Source: Leptospira biflexa (GTDB lineage Bacteria; Spirochaetota; UBA4802; UB4802). From it: a DNA stretch of 40,073 nt. Positions 1-7,439 of the stretch are shown here, piece by piece; positions within the stretch are counted from its first letter, which is position 1, and every line of letters begins with the position of its first letter. A model generated the notes under the pieces. That model did not search any database, was not told the DNA's origin, and saw only the letters and a program-made list of their open reading frames with translations. A program made the translations under genes and the position numbers. The DNA lies in assembly GCA_020721905.1 (NCBI GenBank), contig DYLU01000023.1:1-40073 (forward strand), given 5' to 3'.

Positions 1-98
1 GCGCATGTTCAAGCTCCTTTCGCAAAATCAGCATATCAAATAAGGTGGGTACACCTCGCGTGCAGCATTATCAATCTTTTCAATTCTACACAAAGCAT

Positions 99-293
99 TC
101 AGCAAATCCAAACTTTGCATACACCCGCACGTGCCGCTTCAATAGCCGCATTGAGAGAGAGCAAATTGATTTGATCAGAAATGTCATTGATAATTGAAAT
201 GATATCAACTATTTGCCGGGAACTATCCGAAATCTGAGAAATACTCTTCGTGGTTTTCGATAGCATGAACAGGTTATTACGGTATGGAGTCAT
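99..293 (-). pseudogene. Methyl-accepting chemotaxis protein fragment
   Basis: The 64-residue reading frame contains the unmistakable hairpin-tip core of a chemoreceptor signalling domain: a stretch reading [20 protein letters not shown] followed by ARAG. In intact receptors this continues into a long helical bundle (EAGKGFAVVADEIRKL-like). Here it runs into a non-homologous tail and a stop at 99. An in-frame stop lies five codons upstream of the first ATG, so there is no room for a sensor domain or transmembrane part. Downstream, toward base 1, another minus-strand frame without an obvious start (LFDMLILRKELEHA-like) runs off the window edge. I read this as a decayed receptor remnant, not a small functional protein. 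Confidence 0.75.
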
Positions 294-380
294 CGGTGAA
301 AAAGGCGTTTAAAAAAGCTTATTTCCATCTGAACATATTATATATATTTACCAGTACTTAGTTTGACGCTCATTCCTAAG

Positions 381-525
381 GAGCGCAAGCACAACCCGTC
401 ATTCCGAAGGAGCGATAGCGACTGAGGAATCTAAATGTACATAGCAAAGGATGAGATTCCTCACATTCGTTCGGGATGACAGATTGATAATGTTCGTGAT
501 GACAGGTGGGTAATGTTCGGGGTGA
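381..525. repeat. Interspersed palindromic repeat, copy 1
   Basis: This 145-bp stretch recurs without visible change at 629-773 (offset 248 bp). Inside it is an imperfect dyad at 398-480: the left arm begins GTCATTCCGAA and ends GAGGAATCT, and the right arm begins AGATTCCTC and ends TTCGGGATGAC. Downstream are shorter variations of an aatgttcg-n-gatgac unit up to about 550. A translated frame across the dyad gives the peptide VIPNECEES, a string often seen in spurious annotated ORFs of bacterial repeats, so I do not call a gene here. It is probably a non-coding, MITE- or REP-like element. Confidence 0.85.
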
Positions 526-628
526 CGGGTGGTAATGTTCGAGATGACTGATAAGCACCTATATCATTTCAATGAGCAAAGCACAAATGTCATTCCTAAG
601 GAGCACAAGCATAAATGTCATTCCGAAA

Positions 629-773
629 GAGCGCAAGCACAACCCGTCATTCCGAAGGAGCGATAGCGACTGAGGAATCTAAATGTACATAGCAAAGGAT
701 GAGATTCCTCACATTCGTTCGGGATGACAGATTGATAATGTTCGTGATGACAGGTGGGTAATGTTCGGGGTGA
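629..773. repeat. Interspersed palindromic repeat, copy 2
   Basis: Second copy of the 145-bp repeat, in direct orientation to copy 1, with its dyad at 646-728. Between the copies, at 590-628, are further degenerate pieces of the repeat head (cattcctaaggagcacaagc-like and attccgaaagagcgcaagc-like). The region therefore looks like a nest of partial copies that grew by tandem duplication. The 300-890 stretch holds nothing else that I can support as a gene. Confidence 0.85.
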
Positions 774-890
774 AAGAAGGAGTGCAAAGGATGACAGAGG
801 GAATAAACGGAATAAAAGGTGTGGGCTTCGGAAGATGAGAAAACGTTTTTCGAAACTGAATGGTTTTATATCTACATCAGTTTATGTGAG

Positions 891-1181
891 TTACTCATAA
901 AAAGGTAACAACCTGTTATTTTTGATAATACTCTTTTCTGAAAATATCTCAAGAAAGTTAGCTAATTTTTTGAGTATCGATTCTTTGGAACTAATATTCT
1001 CCTGTTTTAGATGCTTAATAAGTATCTCCCTGTTAATAAAATGTAAATCATAATATATTGTAAGTTTTGGATATGCATAATCAATCTTATCTACACCTAA
1101 AAGACTTTTAATATTCAATAGCTGTGAATCAGTGACTGGTTGTGTACATTTAATCGTATATATCCTTGTAATTATTTTCAT
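891..1181 (-). CDS. Small protein, possibly HMA-like ferredoxin fold
   Basis: This 96-residue protein has a good ribosome site (TAGGAGATAG) just before its ATG. Residues 1-60 alternate strand, helix, strand (KIITRIYTIKCTQ, then SQLLNIKSLLGVDKIDYAY, then KLTIYYDL), which resembles the beta-alpha-beta core of heavy-metal-associated (HMA) domains. The CxxC metal site is absent; only a single Cys (about residue 12) is seen. The C-terminal third is a charged helix. Function is unknown. The gene is divergent from the glycosyltransferase gene and its stop abuts decayed DNA. Confidence 0.6.
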   Translation of the reverse strand: MKIITRIYTIKCTQPVTDSQLLNIKSLLGVDKIDYAYPKLTIYYDLHFINREILIKHLKQENISSKESILKKLANFLEIFSEKSIIKNNRLLPFYE

Positions 1182-1207
1182 AGAACTATCTCCTATAAAA
1201 TAATTTC

Positions 1208-1235
1208 TTGCATTGTACTATATATAATATATACT
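1208..1235 (+). promoter_or_regulatory. Sigma-70-type promoter for the glycosyltransferase gene
   Basis: TTGCAT at 1208-1213 and TATACT at 1230-1235 are separated by 16 nt, about 60 nt before the start codon. The flanking sequence is very AT-rich (overlapping TATATA strings), so the exact -10 is uncertain. Confidence 0.45.
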
Positions 1236-1298
1236 AACAAGGAAAAAGTTACATAAAATTTTAGAAAACACTTAAATAATTTATTGTAAAGGATAGTT

Positions 1299-2240
1299 AT
1301 GAAAAAAATTGAACAGTTAGATGCTGCTGTATTTACAGATGAAATGGTAGTAAAATTAAAAGGACCAAAAAAAATATATATTATATTTTCAACATTTGGG
1401 GAGCGTGAAGCAAAACTAATTTATGAAAAAGTATCACTCATTAATTCGCTTCAATGTGTTGATGCAATAATTTTATCACACCGAAGGGCACATGATGCAA
1501 AGGAAGAACTAACTGAAATTAAAGCAAAAGAAGCAAGTACAAAGGCAAGCGTGATAGTATGTAATATGGTAAATGTACCCGATATGGGCACTGAAAGAGG
1601 TAAGGGAGCTGATATGCGCAGGGCTCTTTATTATGTAATCACTCACTATAAGGCTGACATTGCCAATTCTATTATTGTTTTTCTGGATGCTGATGTATTG
1701 CCTGAGTTTTTTGGCACTCATTTTGTCTTGGGATTAGCAGGGGCGGTACTACGGGGCTATGATTTTGCAAAAGCAAGTTTCTGGCGGCAAATGGGCAGGG
1801 TAAAAAAGTATGTAGCACAGCCTTTATTTTCGGCGATAGCTCATAGTAATTTAGAGCCGCTGCGGGAATTAGCCTATCCATTGAGCGGTGAGGTTGCCGG
1901 TACTCTTTCCTTTTTTACAAAAGTGAGTTTCTGGCAGATGTATGGTGTTGAAACAGGAATAAATATAGATGCGGTGTTGTCCAACTTTAAAATAGCCGAT
2001 GTTAATCTGGGCTTGTATGATCATGAACATCATGGCGATGTGAATATACAGAAGATGTCGTTTGGTATTATAAGAACGTTTTTGCTTCAACTAGTTGAGT
2101 ATGGATACATTGAATTAAAAAACGGTGCCAAGATTAGCGATATATTTAAGGCACAGTATATTGATGAAACTGGTATACGGCAATTCCTTGAATTTGATCT
2201 TTCAGAAAAAAAATACCTTCCATTGTGTACCATCATATAA
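1299..2240 (+). CDS. GT81-like glucosyl-3-phosphoglycerate synthase relative
   Basis: The 313-residue protein is a GT-A fold glycosyltransferase. Visible signatures are the nucleotide-binding ERGKGADMRRAL segment (residues 99-110), the metal-binding D130-A-D132, an acceptor-loop PLSGEVAGT (about 194-202), GVETGINID (216-224) and a His-rich DHEHHGD (241-247). This order matches glucosyl-3-phosphoglycerate synthases (GpgS), which transfer glucose from an NDP-sugar to 3-phosphoglycerate on the way to glucosylglycerate, a compatible solute. No phosphatase gene (GpgP) is adjacent, so the product is an inference. A mannosyl or other sugar donor is possible. An AAAGGA ribosome site precedes the ATG. 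Confidence 0.75.
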   Translation: MKKIEQLDAAVFTDEMVVKLKGPKKIYIIFSTFGEREAKLIYEKVSLINSLQCVDAIILSHRRAHDAKEELTEIKAKEASTKASVIVCNMVNVPDMGTERGKGADMRRALYYVITHYKADIANSIIVFLDADVLPEFFGTHFVLGLAGAVLRGYDFAKASFWRQMGRVKKYVAQPLFSAIAHSNLEPLRELAYPLSGEVAGTLSFFTKVSFWQMYGVETGINIDAVLSNFKIADVNLGLYDHEHHGDVNIQKMSFGIIRTFLLQLVEYGYIELKNGAKISDIFKAQYIDETGIRQFLEFDLSEKKYLPLCTII

Positions 2241-2265
2241 ACATATTAAAAAAAAATTTTTTTTG

Positions 2266-2293
2266 TTGACAGATTTTTTATATATTATATATG
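2266..2293 (+). promoter_or_regulatory. Promoter of the SCP2/transketolase operon
   Basis: A consensus TTGACA at 2266-2271 is followed at 16 nt by TATATG (2288-2293); overlapping TATATA choices exist. The promoter follows an A/T tract after the glycosyltransferase stop and drives the + strand operon that begins at 2467, leaving a leader of about 165 nt. Within the leader, short frames at 2336-2401 and 2421-2453 are possible but unsupported leader peptides. Confidence 0.6.
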
Positions 2294-2310
2294 AGTAAGT
2301 ACTCACTCAT
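2291..2310. promoter_or_regulatory. TetR-like operator overlapping the -10
   Basis: A 20-bp near-perfect palindrome, ATGAGTAAGTACTCACTCAT, matches its own reverse complement at 18 of 20 positions. It overlaps the -10 region and presumed start point. TGAGT/ACTCA half-sites of this layout are typical of TetR/AcrR-family repressors, many of which sense acyl-CoAs or lipophilic ligands. No TetR gene lies in the window, so the regulator must be encoded elsewhere. Confidence 0.6.
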
Positions 2311-2466
2311 ATGTGCGAAAATGATCCATGGAGATATGGTTATGGATGCATTGATTAAATTGAAGTATCAAAATAACTATAAGTTGAATATACAATTTTA
2401 AATAATACAAGGATATCAACATGACGCTATTATGCGTTATGATAGTAACATAAAAGGAGGTAAACC

Positions 2467-3225
2467 ATGGAATACGATTTTATAAAATCACGATTGCATC
2501 TATATGCTGTGTTACAGAATATTGAAGACCTTGTACAGTATGATGAAGAATCCAGAAAGTTAATAGTAAACTGGAATATTGTGATTGCCTTTAGTGTTAG
2601 AAAAAGTGGTAAAGTATATCTTATTTTTGAAAATGGAAAATGTACAGTTACGGATAAAAGTAAAAAAAAGCCTGATATAGTACTGTTTTTTTCTTCACCT
2701 GCTCATTTAAATAAGATGTTTGATGGTAAAGCCAATCCCATTCCGCTTAAAGGACTAACAAAGATAGGCTTTTTAACAAAAGAATTTCCTAAACTTACCG
2801 AACGACTTGAATATTATTTAAAACCTGATGATCAAAAATTGAAGGATGCTTCATTCCTGATGCTCAATACTGTAATGACGTTGAATACTGCCTTATTTGC
2901 TTTAAAGGAATTGTTGCTGTTTGATACGGTAGGCAAGCATGTTGCAAAGAAAATAAAGGGAAGTCTTGTCATGATGAATGTTGAAAAGGGTCCTGCTGTA
3001 TATATTGAGCAAAAAGATGATGACTTTGAAGTGCATAAGGGTTTGCATAATAATCCTCTTGCAGTATTGGAATTTAAATCCATGAAGATTGCAAACGACT
3101 TTTTAAATGGTAAAATGGATGCATTCAGCGCAATAGCATCAGGAGCTGTTGCTACTAAAGGACATATAGAGTGGCTGGATGCAGTAAGTCCTGTATTGGA
3201 CAGGATTGCTTTATATTTAGCATAA
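2467..3225 (+). CDS. Tandem SCP2-like lipid-carrier protein
   Basis: The 252 residues form two SCP2-like lobes (about 35-110 and 160-250). In the first, a strand pair (VYLIFENGKCTVTD) leads to KPDIVLFFSSPAHLNKMFDGKANPI and KGLTK; the second repeats the pattern with AVLEFKSMKIANDFLNGKMD. SCP2 folds bind fatty acyl chains, sterols or other lipids in a hydrophobic tunnel. A strong AGGAGGT ribosome site fixes the start. It is the first gene of the operon and a paralogue of the product of 6519-7295, with which it shares KPDIV, FxGKA and KGLTK motifs. No signal peptide is seen, so it is presumably cytoplasmic. The specific ligand is unknown. Confidence 0.75.
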   Translation: MEYDFIKSRLHLYAVLQNIEDLVQYDEESRKLIVNWNIVIAFSVRKSGKVYLIFENGKCTVTDKSKKKPDIVLFFSSPAHLNKMFDGKANPIPLKGLTKIGFLTKEFPKLTERLEYYLKPDDQKLKDASFLMLNTVMTLNTALFALKELLLFDTVGKHVAKKIKGSLVMMNVEKGPAVYIEQKDDDFEVHKGLHNNPLAVLEFKSMKIANDFLNGKMDAFSAIASGAVATKGHIEWLDAVSPVLDRIALYLA

Positions 3226-3251
3226 AAAAAATTTTTATATGAGGTGCCATT

Positions 3252-4553
3252 ATGAAACTAGAAGCTAAAAGTGCATCACAAAGTTCAACAGCAAAAATAA
3301 AAAGTAAAACGTATACATATTCCAATTCTCAAAAATTATTTCAACGTGCTTTAAAAGTTATACCCTGTGGTATTCCCGGACATTTTAGCCCTGCGCCATT
3401 CGTGCCGCCTACTATGTATCCTTTTTATGCTGAAAAAGCCAAAGGCAGCCATTTTTGGGATATAGATGGCAATGAGTTTATTGATTATATGTGTGCGTAT
3501 GGTCCAATAGCTTTAGGCCATAATCATCCAAAAGTTGAAAAGGCAGCGTTGGAACAAAACCAAAAGGGTAATTCCATGACGGCACCGGGCAAAATCATGG
3601 TTGAACTTGCTGAATATTTAACTGAAACTATTGCAGGTGCTGATTGGGCGTTCTTTGCAAAGAATGGCGGTGATGTGACAAACCTTGCTGTTATGATTGC
3701 ACGTGCAGCAACAGGGCGTAAAAAGATTGTAATGATTAAAGGTGGCTACCATGGAGTAGCGCCATGGATGCAGGGGTTTGGCCACTATGGCGTTATTGAA
3801 GAAGATATTGCCAATATCATTGCCATTGGATGGAATAATGTAAAACAATTTGAAGATGCTATAGCGCAAAATCCTGATCAAATTGCAGGGTTTATTGCAA
3901 CACCCTATCATCACCCAACGTTTGCCGATAGTGAATTTCCACACGAGGGGTACTGGCAGCGAATAAGGGAATTATGTACAAAACATGGAGTAGTGCTTAT
4001 CATTGATGATGTACGATGCGGATTTCGTTTGGATATGCGTGGTTCAGCTGCACACTTTGGATTTACACCGGATCTGGCATGTTATTGTAAAGCTATAGCT
4101 AATGGCTATCCTATCTCTGCATTGGTAGGAATTGATGCGTTAAAGACAATCGCAGCAAAGGTGTTTTATACTGGAAGCTACTGGTATCAGGCAGTTCCTA
4201 TGGCTGCTGCTCTTGCCACATTAAAAGAACTTAAACGTATAAAAGGGCCTGAACTGATGAATACCATAGGCAAAAAACTTTTTGAAGGGATGAAAAAAAT
4301 ATGTGATAGCTACGGCTTTGATTTAAAGGTTACCGGCGCGTATTCCATGCCTTATGTGCGCATTACCAACGATCCAAGCAATATGTTACATCAAGAGTGG
4401 TGTGCGGAATGTACAGCGCGTGGTGCATACTTTACATCGCATCATAATTGGTTTGTATCGACAGCTCATAGCCAAAATGATATTCAAAAGACATGGAATA
4501 TCGTTGATGATGTATGCAAACTTTTGAAAAAGAAGTATGGTAGTAAATATTAA
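3252..4553 (+). CDS. Class III (GSA-aminomutase-like) aminotransferase
   Basis: This 433-residue PLP enzyme belongs to the fold-type I, class III family, which includes glutamate-1-semialdehyde aminomutase. Supporting motifs are GSHFWDIDGNEFIDYM near the N terminus, AFFAKNGGDVTNLA (phosphate cup), IKGGYHGVAPWMQG, LIIDDVRCGFR (PLP ring contact, Asp) and the Schiff-base lysine K280 in CYCKAIANGYPISALVG. The second Asp of IIDDV sits where most family members have Glu, and CYCKAIANG replaces the usual LGKxIGGG, so this is a divergent subfamily. It is probably not HemL, because the neighbours are transketolase and lipid carriers rather than haem genes. It likely transaminates an aldehyde or ketone end of a sugar- or lipid-derived substrate. 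Confidence 0.8.
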   Translation: MKLEAKSASQSSTAKIKSKTYTYSNSQKLFQRALKVIPCGIPGHFSPAPFVPPTMYPFYAEKAKGSHFWDIDGNEFIDYMCAYGPIALGHNHPKVEKAALEQNQKGNSMTAPGKIMVELAEYLTETIAGADWAFFAKNGGDVTNLAVMIARAATGRKKIVMIKGGYHGVAPWMQGFGHYGVIEEDIANIIAIGWNNVKQFEDAIAQNPDQIAGFIATPYHHPTFADSEFPHEGYWQRIRELCTKHGVVLIIDDVRCGFRLDMRGSAAHFGFTPDLACYCKAIANGYPISALVGIDALKTIAAKVFYTGSYWYQAVPMAAALATLKELKRIKGPELMNTIGKKLFEGMKKICDSYGFDLKVTGAYSMPYVRITNDPSNMLHQEWCAECTARGAYFTSHHNWFVSTAHSQNDIQKTWNIVDDVCKLLKKKYGSKY

Positions 4554-4649
4554 ATTGCTTGTATTAATAATGTTCAAAGGATTATATTAACAGTAACTAT
4601 CGCTTGCAAAAATTAAACTAAGATACTTTAAAACGAAAGGAGGGTATAT

Positions 4650-5492
4650 ATGCCGTTAAGCCAACAGGAATTACAGCAACTAAATGAAAAAGCCTGTCAA
4701 ATACGGAAAGATACCATTGATACCGTATATTGGGCTGGTGGCGGCCATGCAGGAGGTTCATTAAGCTTTACTGAAATTATGATTATTCTTTATTATAAGT
4801 ATCTGCGTATTGATCCAAGAAATCCTAAATGGGAAGACAGGGATAGAGTGGTGCTCAGTAAAGGGCATGCGGGTGTTGGCTATGCTCCTATATTGGCTGA
4901 TAAGGGTTATTTTCCAAAAGAGTGGCTTAAAGAATATAATCATACCGGCTCAAATTTAGGTATGCATCTTGATGGCAATAAAGTGCCGGGTGTTGATGCC
5001 TCTACCGGATCACTTGGGCATGGATTGCCTATTGCTGTTGGTCTGGCACTGGGTGCTCGGTTGCAAAAAAAATCGTGGCTTACCTATTGTATATTGGGTG
5101 ACGGCGAATGTGATGAAGGCTCTGTATGGGAAGCTGCTATGGCTGCTGCTCACTATAAAGTAACAAACCTGATAACTATCGTTGATCGTAACCGCATGAT
5201 GATAGATGGCCCCACTGAAGAGGTTATGCGCCTTGAACCATTTGCTGACAAGTGGAAAGCATTTGGCTGGATTGTTAAGGAAGTTGATGGCAATGATTTT
5301 AACCAATTGGCAGATGCAATAGAGTATGCACAGAAAGAAGATAAAGCACCTGTTGTCATCATTGCTCATACAATTAAGGGTAAATGTGTAGACTTTATGG
5401 AAGATAAATATGAATGGCACTATGGTGGATTGGATAGTGAAAAAGTAGAGCTGGCTAAAGCGTGTATTGATAAATATTACCGTGAAATGTAA
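4650..5492 (+). CDS. Transketolase, N-terminal subunit
   Basis: The 280-residue protein is the thiamine-diphosphate-binding (PP) half of a split transketolase. Visible landmarks are GGHAGGSLSFTEIMIILYY, the SKGHAG loop, a LGMHLDG stretch and a TGSLGHGLPIAVGLALGA segment, and the ThDP/Mg motif beginning GDGECDEG at residue 150 and ending near VDRN. Transketolases move two-carbon ketol units between sugars. A strong AAAGGAGGG ribosome site precedes the ATG. The partner gene starts 11 nt after this one ends. Its position between an aminotransferase and lipid carriers suggests a specialised role rather than pentose-phosphate housekeeping, but either is possible. Confidence 0.9.
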   Translation: MPLSQQELQQLNEKACQIRKDTIDTVYWAGGGHAGGSLSFTEIMIILYYKYLRIDPRNPKWEDRDRVVLSKGHAGVGYAPILADKGYFPKEWLKEYNHTGSNLGMHLDGNKVPGVDASTGSLGHGLPIAVGLALGARLQKKSWLTYCILGDGECDEGSVWEAAMAAAHYKVTNLITIVDRNRMMIDGPTEEVMRLEPFADKWKAFGWIVKEVDGNDFNQLADAIEYAQKEDKAPVVIIAHTIKGKCVDFMEDKYEWHYGGLDSEKVELAKACIDKYYREM

Positions 5493-5503
5493 GGAGGAAA
5501 ACA

Positions 5504-6517
5504 ATGGCTGCGGATGGATTAACATATACTATTGTTGACACTGCTAATATGTCAACGGCTGAAATATATGGAAAAGTACTGTGTGATTTAGCTGAAAAGC
5601 ACAGTGACATCGTGGGTCTTTCGGCTGATCTGGCTAAGTCAACTAAAATTGGGCAGTTTGCTTCCAAATTTCCTGAAAGATTCTTTAATGCCGGGATTGC
5701 CGAACAGAATATGTTTGGCATGGCTGCAGGGCTTGCAAAATCAGGGCTTACGCCGTTTGTTTCAACATTTGCCGTGTTTGCGTCAATGCGAGCTGCCGAG
5801 CAGGTGCGCACTGACATTTGTTATCCAAAGCTTAATGTAAAAATTATTGCCACTCATGCAGGAACCTCATTTGGTCAGGCAGGCACTACACATCATTGCA
5901 CTGAGGATCTGGCTATTATGCGCTCATTTGCAAATATGGTGGTAATAGCTCCTGCAGATGGTATAGAAACAGCTAATGCAGTGGTAGCAGCGTATGAACA
6001 TCAGGGCCCTGTATATATACGTATTAATCGGGGGTTTGACCCATTCCTGTATGAAAAATCGGATTATGGTTTCCAGATTGGGAAAGCAGTACAGCTTAAA
6101 GATGGAACCGATATCACCATCATTGCGTGTGGTGCTGCAGCGTATAATGCGTATCATGCTGCAAACATCCTTGAAAAGGAAGATGGCTTAAGTGTACGCG
6201 TACTCAACATGCATACAATAAAGCCTATTGATGAAGAAGCTATTATTAAAGCTGTACTTGAAACACGACGTATTGTAACATTTGAAGACCACAATATAAT
6301 TGGAGGTTTGGGCAGTGCAGTTGCTGAGGCAATTGTAAAAAGTGGTAAAGCCTGCGCGTTTGAAAAAGTGGGTATACCTGATGAATACGCAATTATAGGG
6401 CTGCCTGAAGATTTGCAAAATTACTATGGATTTGACCAAAACAAGATTATTGAAAAGGTAAGGCAGATTATGGGCAAGGACTTTGAACAAACTGAAGACT
6501 GGGAAGATGAGGTGTAA
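5504..6517 (+). CDS. Transketolase, C-terminal subunit
   Basis: The 337-residue protein supplies the Pyr and C-terminal domains of the split transketolase. The catalytic ThDP-activating glutamate is E67 in GIAEQNMFGMAAGLAKSG. Further family segments are GTSFGQAGTTHHCTEDLAIMR, VYIRINRGFDP and HTIKPIDEEAI followed by FEDHNIIGGLGSAVAEAI. It follows an AAGGAGGAAA ribosome site, and its stop lies 1 nt before the next start, so it is translationally coupled to the second SCP2 protein. It is expected to assemble with the 4650-5492 product as an alpha2beta2 enzyme. Confidence 0.9.
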   Translation: MAADGLTYTIVDTANMSTAEIYGKVLCDLAEKHSDIVGLSADLAKSTKIGQFASKFPERFFNAGIAEQNMFGMAAGLAKSGLTPFVSTFAVFASMRAAEQVRTDICYPKLNVKIIATHAGTSFGQAGTTHHCTEDLAIMRSFANMVVIAPADGIETANAVVAAYEHQGPVYIRINRGFDPFLYEKSDYGFQIGKAVQLKDGTDITIIACGAAAYNAYHAANILEKEDGLSVRVLNMHTIKPIDEEAIIKAVLETRRIVTFEDHNIIGGLGSAVAEAIVKSGKACAFEKVGIPDEYAIIGLPEDLQNYYGFDQNKIIEKVRQIMGKDFEQTEDWEDEV

Positions 6518-6518
6518 T

Positions 6519-7295
6519 ATGGCAACCCAGAATGAACTTTTTGCTTCAACAATCTTTTTAAAAGCTGCATTGCCGCTTACCAAAGTTATTTTAGAACAAC
6601 GGCCAAAAATGGCAGCTAAGTATAAAGGTGTAAATGGCGTAGTACAGTTTGTTGCAAAAGATGAAGCTGGAGATATTGGTGCGTATTTGCAGTTTACTGA
6701 TGGTGCTCTTGATGTCAGGTATGGTATTCATGAAAAACCGGATATTGTATTTACCTTTAAAAAGGTAGCGGCAATGAATGCGTTCTTTGCCGGGAAAGCG
6801 GCTGTGCCGTCAATAAAGGGTTTAACAAAGCTTAAACTGCTACTAAAAGCGGTAAACCTGCTTTTAGCATTGAAAATAATTGGCAGAAAAACGCCACCTA
6901 AAAAGCCTGAAGACCGTGAACTCATGGTTAGACTTATGCTGTACCTTTTGCCGCTTGGCATAAGTCAGCTTAATAAAGCAGGCCATCCTGAAATTTCACA
7001 ATTTTGTAAAAAAAGTCCCGATAGAACATTCGCATGGTCGGTTACCGGTACTGATATTGCATCATATTTGAGAGTTAAAGCTGGAAATTCAAAATCAGGA
7101 AGAGGAAAGTATACTCGTTCCAAGCCATTTGTTGAGTTCAAGTTTGACAGTATTGATGGTGCATTAGGAATTTTACTTCAAACAACCGATATGATAGAAG
7201 CTTCTATAAATCGCGTTTTAGTAATAGAAGGCTCTCCGGAATATGGTAAAGAAATGGGATCGCTTATGAATATTGTTGGACAGCTTGCAACATAA
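6519..7295 (+). CDS. Second tandem SCP2-like lipid-carrier protein
   Basis: I start this 258-residue protein at the ATG at 6519, next to a GAGGTG ribosome site at the end of the transketolase gene; an upstream in-frame ATG at 6483 lies inside that gene and is unlikely. Like the 2467-3225 product it contains SCP2-type elements: AYLQFTDGALDVRYG, KPDIVFTFKKVAAMNAFFAGKA and KGLTKLKLLLK in the first half, and FVEFKFDSIDGALGILLQTTDM in the second. The two paralogues bracket the aminotransferase and transketolase genes. It probably holds a hydrophobic substrate or product for the operon's enzymes. Confidence 0.7.
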   Translation: MATQNELFASTIFLKAALPLTKVILEQRPKMAAKYKGVNGVVQFVAKDEAGDIGAYLQFTDGALDVRYGIHEKPDIVFTFKKVAAMNAFFAGKAAVPSIKGLTKLKLLLKAVNLLLALKIIGRKTPPKKPEDRELMVRLMLYLLPLGISQLNKAGHPEISQFCKKSPDRTFAWSVTGTDIASYLRVKAGNSKSGRGKYTRSKPFVEFKFDSIDGALGILLQTTDMIEASINRVLVIEGSPEYGKEMGSLMNIVGQLAT

Positions 7296-7439
7296 CATTT
7301 AAACAGAGGTTTTTGCTTATATATTAGCTCTGCTAAGAGAGTTATGCGGTGTAATGTAATTGATAATGTGATGCAAAAAAGTCATTATATGTAGAGTGGT
7401 AATAAATGACAAACAAAAAAATGTGGCAGGGGGTACACA

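Noticed and set aside
376-558. 60-residue minus-strand frame within the repeat, with VIPNECEES peptide
   Set aside because: The same frame appears in the second repeat copy, it spans the dyad, and it has no ribosome site. The peptide is a known by-product of such repeats, so I treat the region as non-coding.
5010-5525. 171-residue minus-strand frame opposite the transketolase genes
   Set aside because: It lies inside two well-supported genes in the opposite orientation, its composition is unlike a protein (many Cys, His and Tyr), and no ribosome site supports it.
6483-6518. Upstream ATG extending the second SCP2 gene
   Set aside because: The added residues overlap the transketolase end in another frame; ATG 6519 has its own ribosome site.
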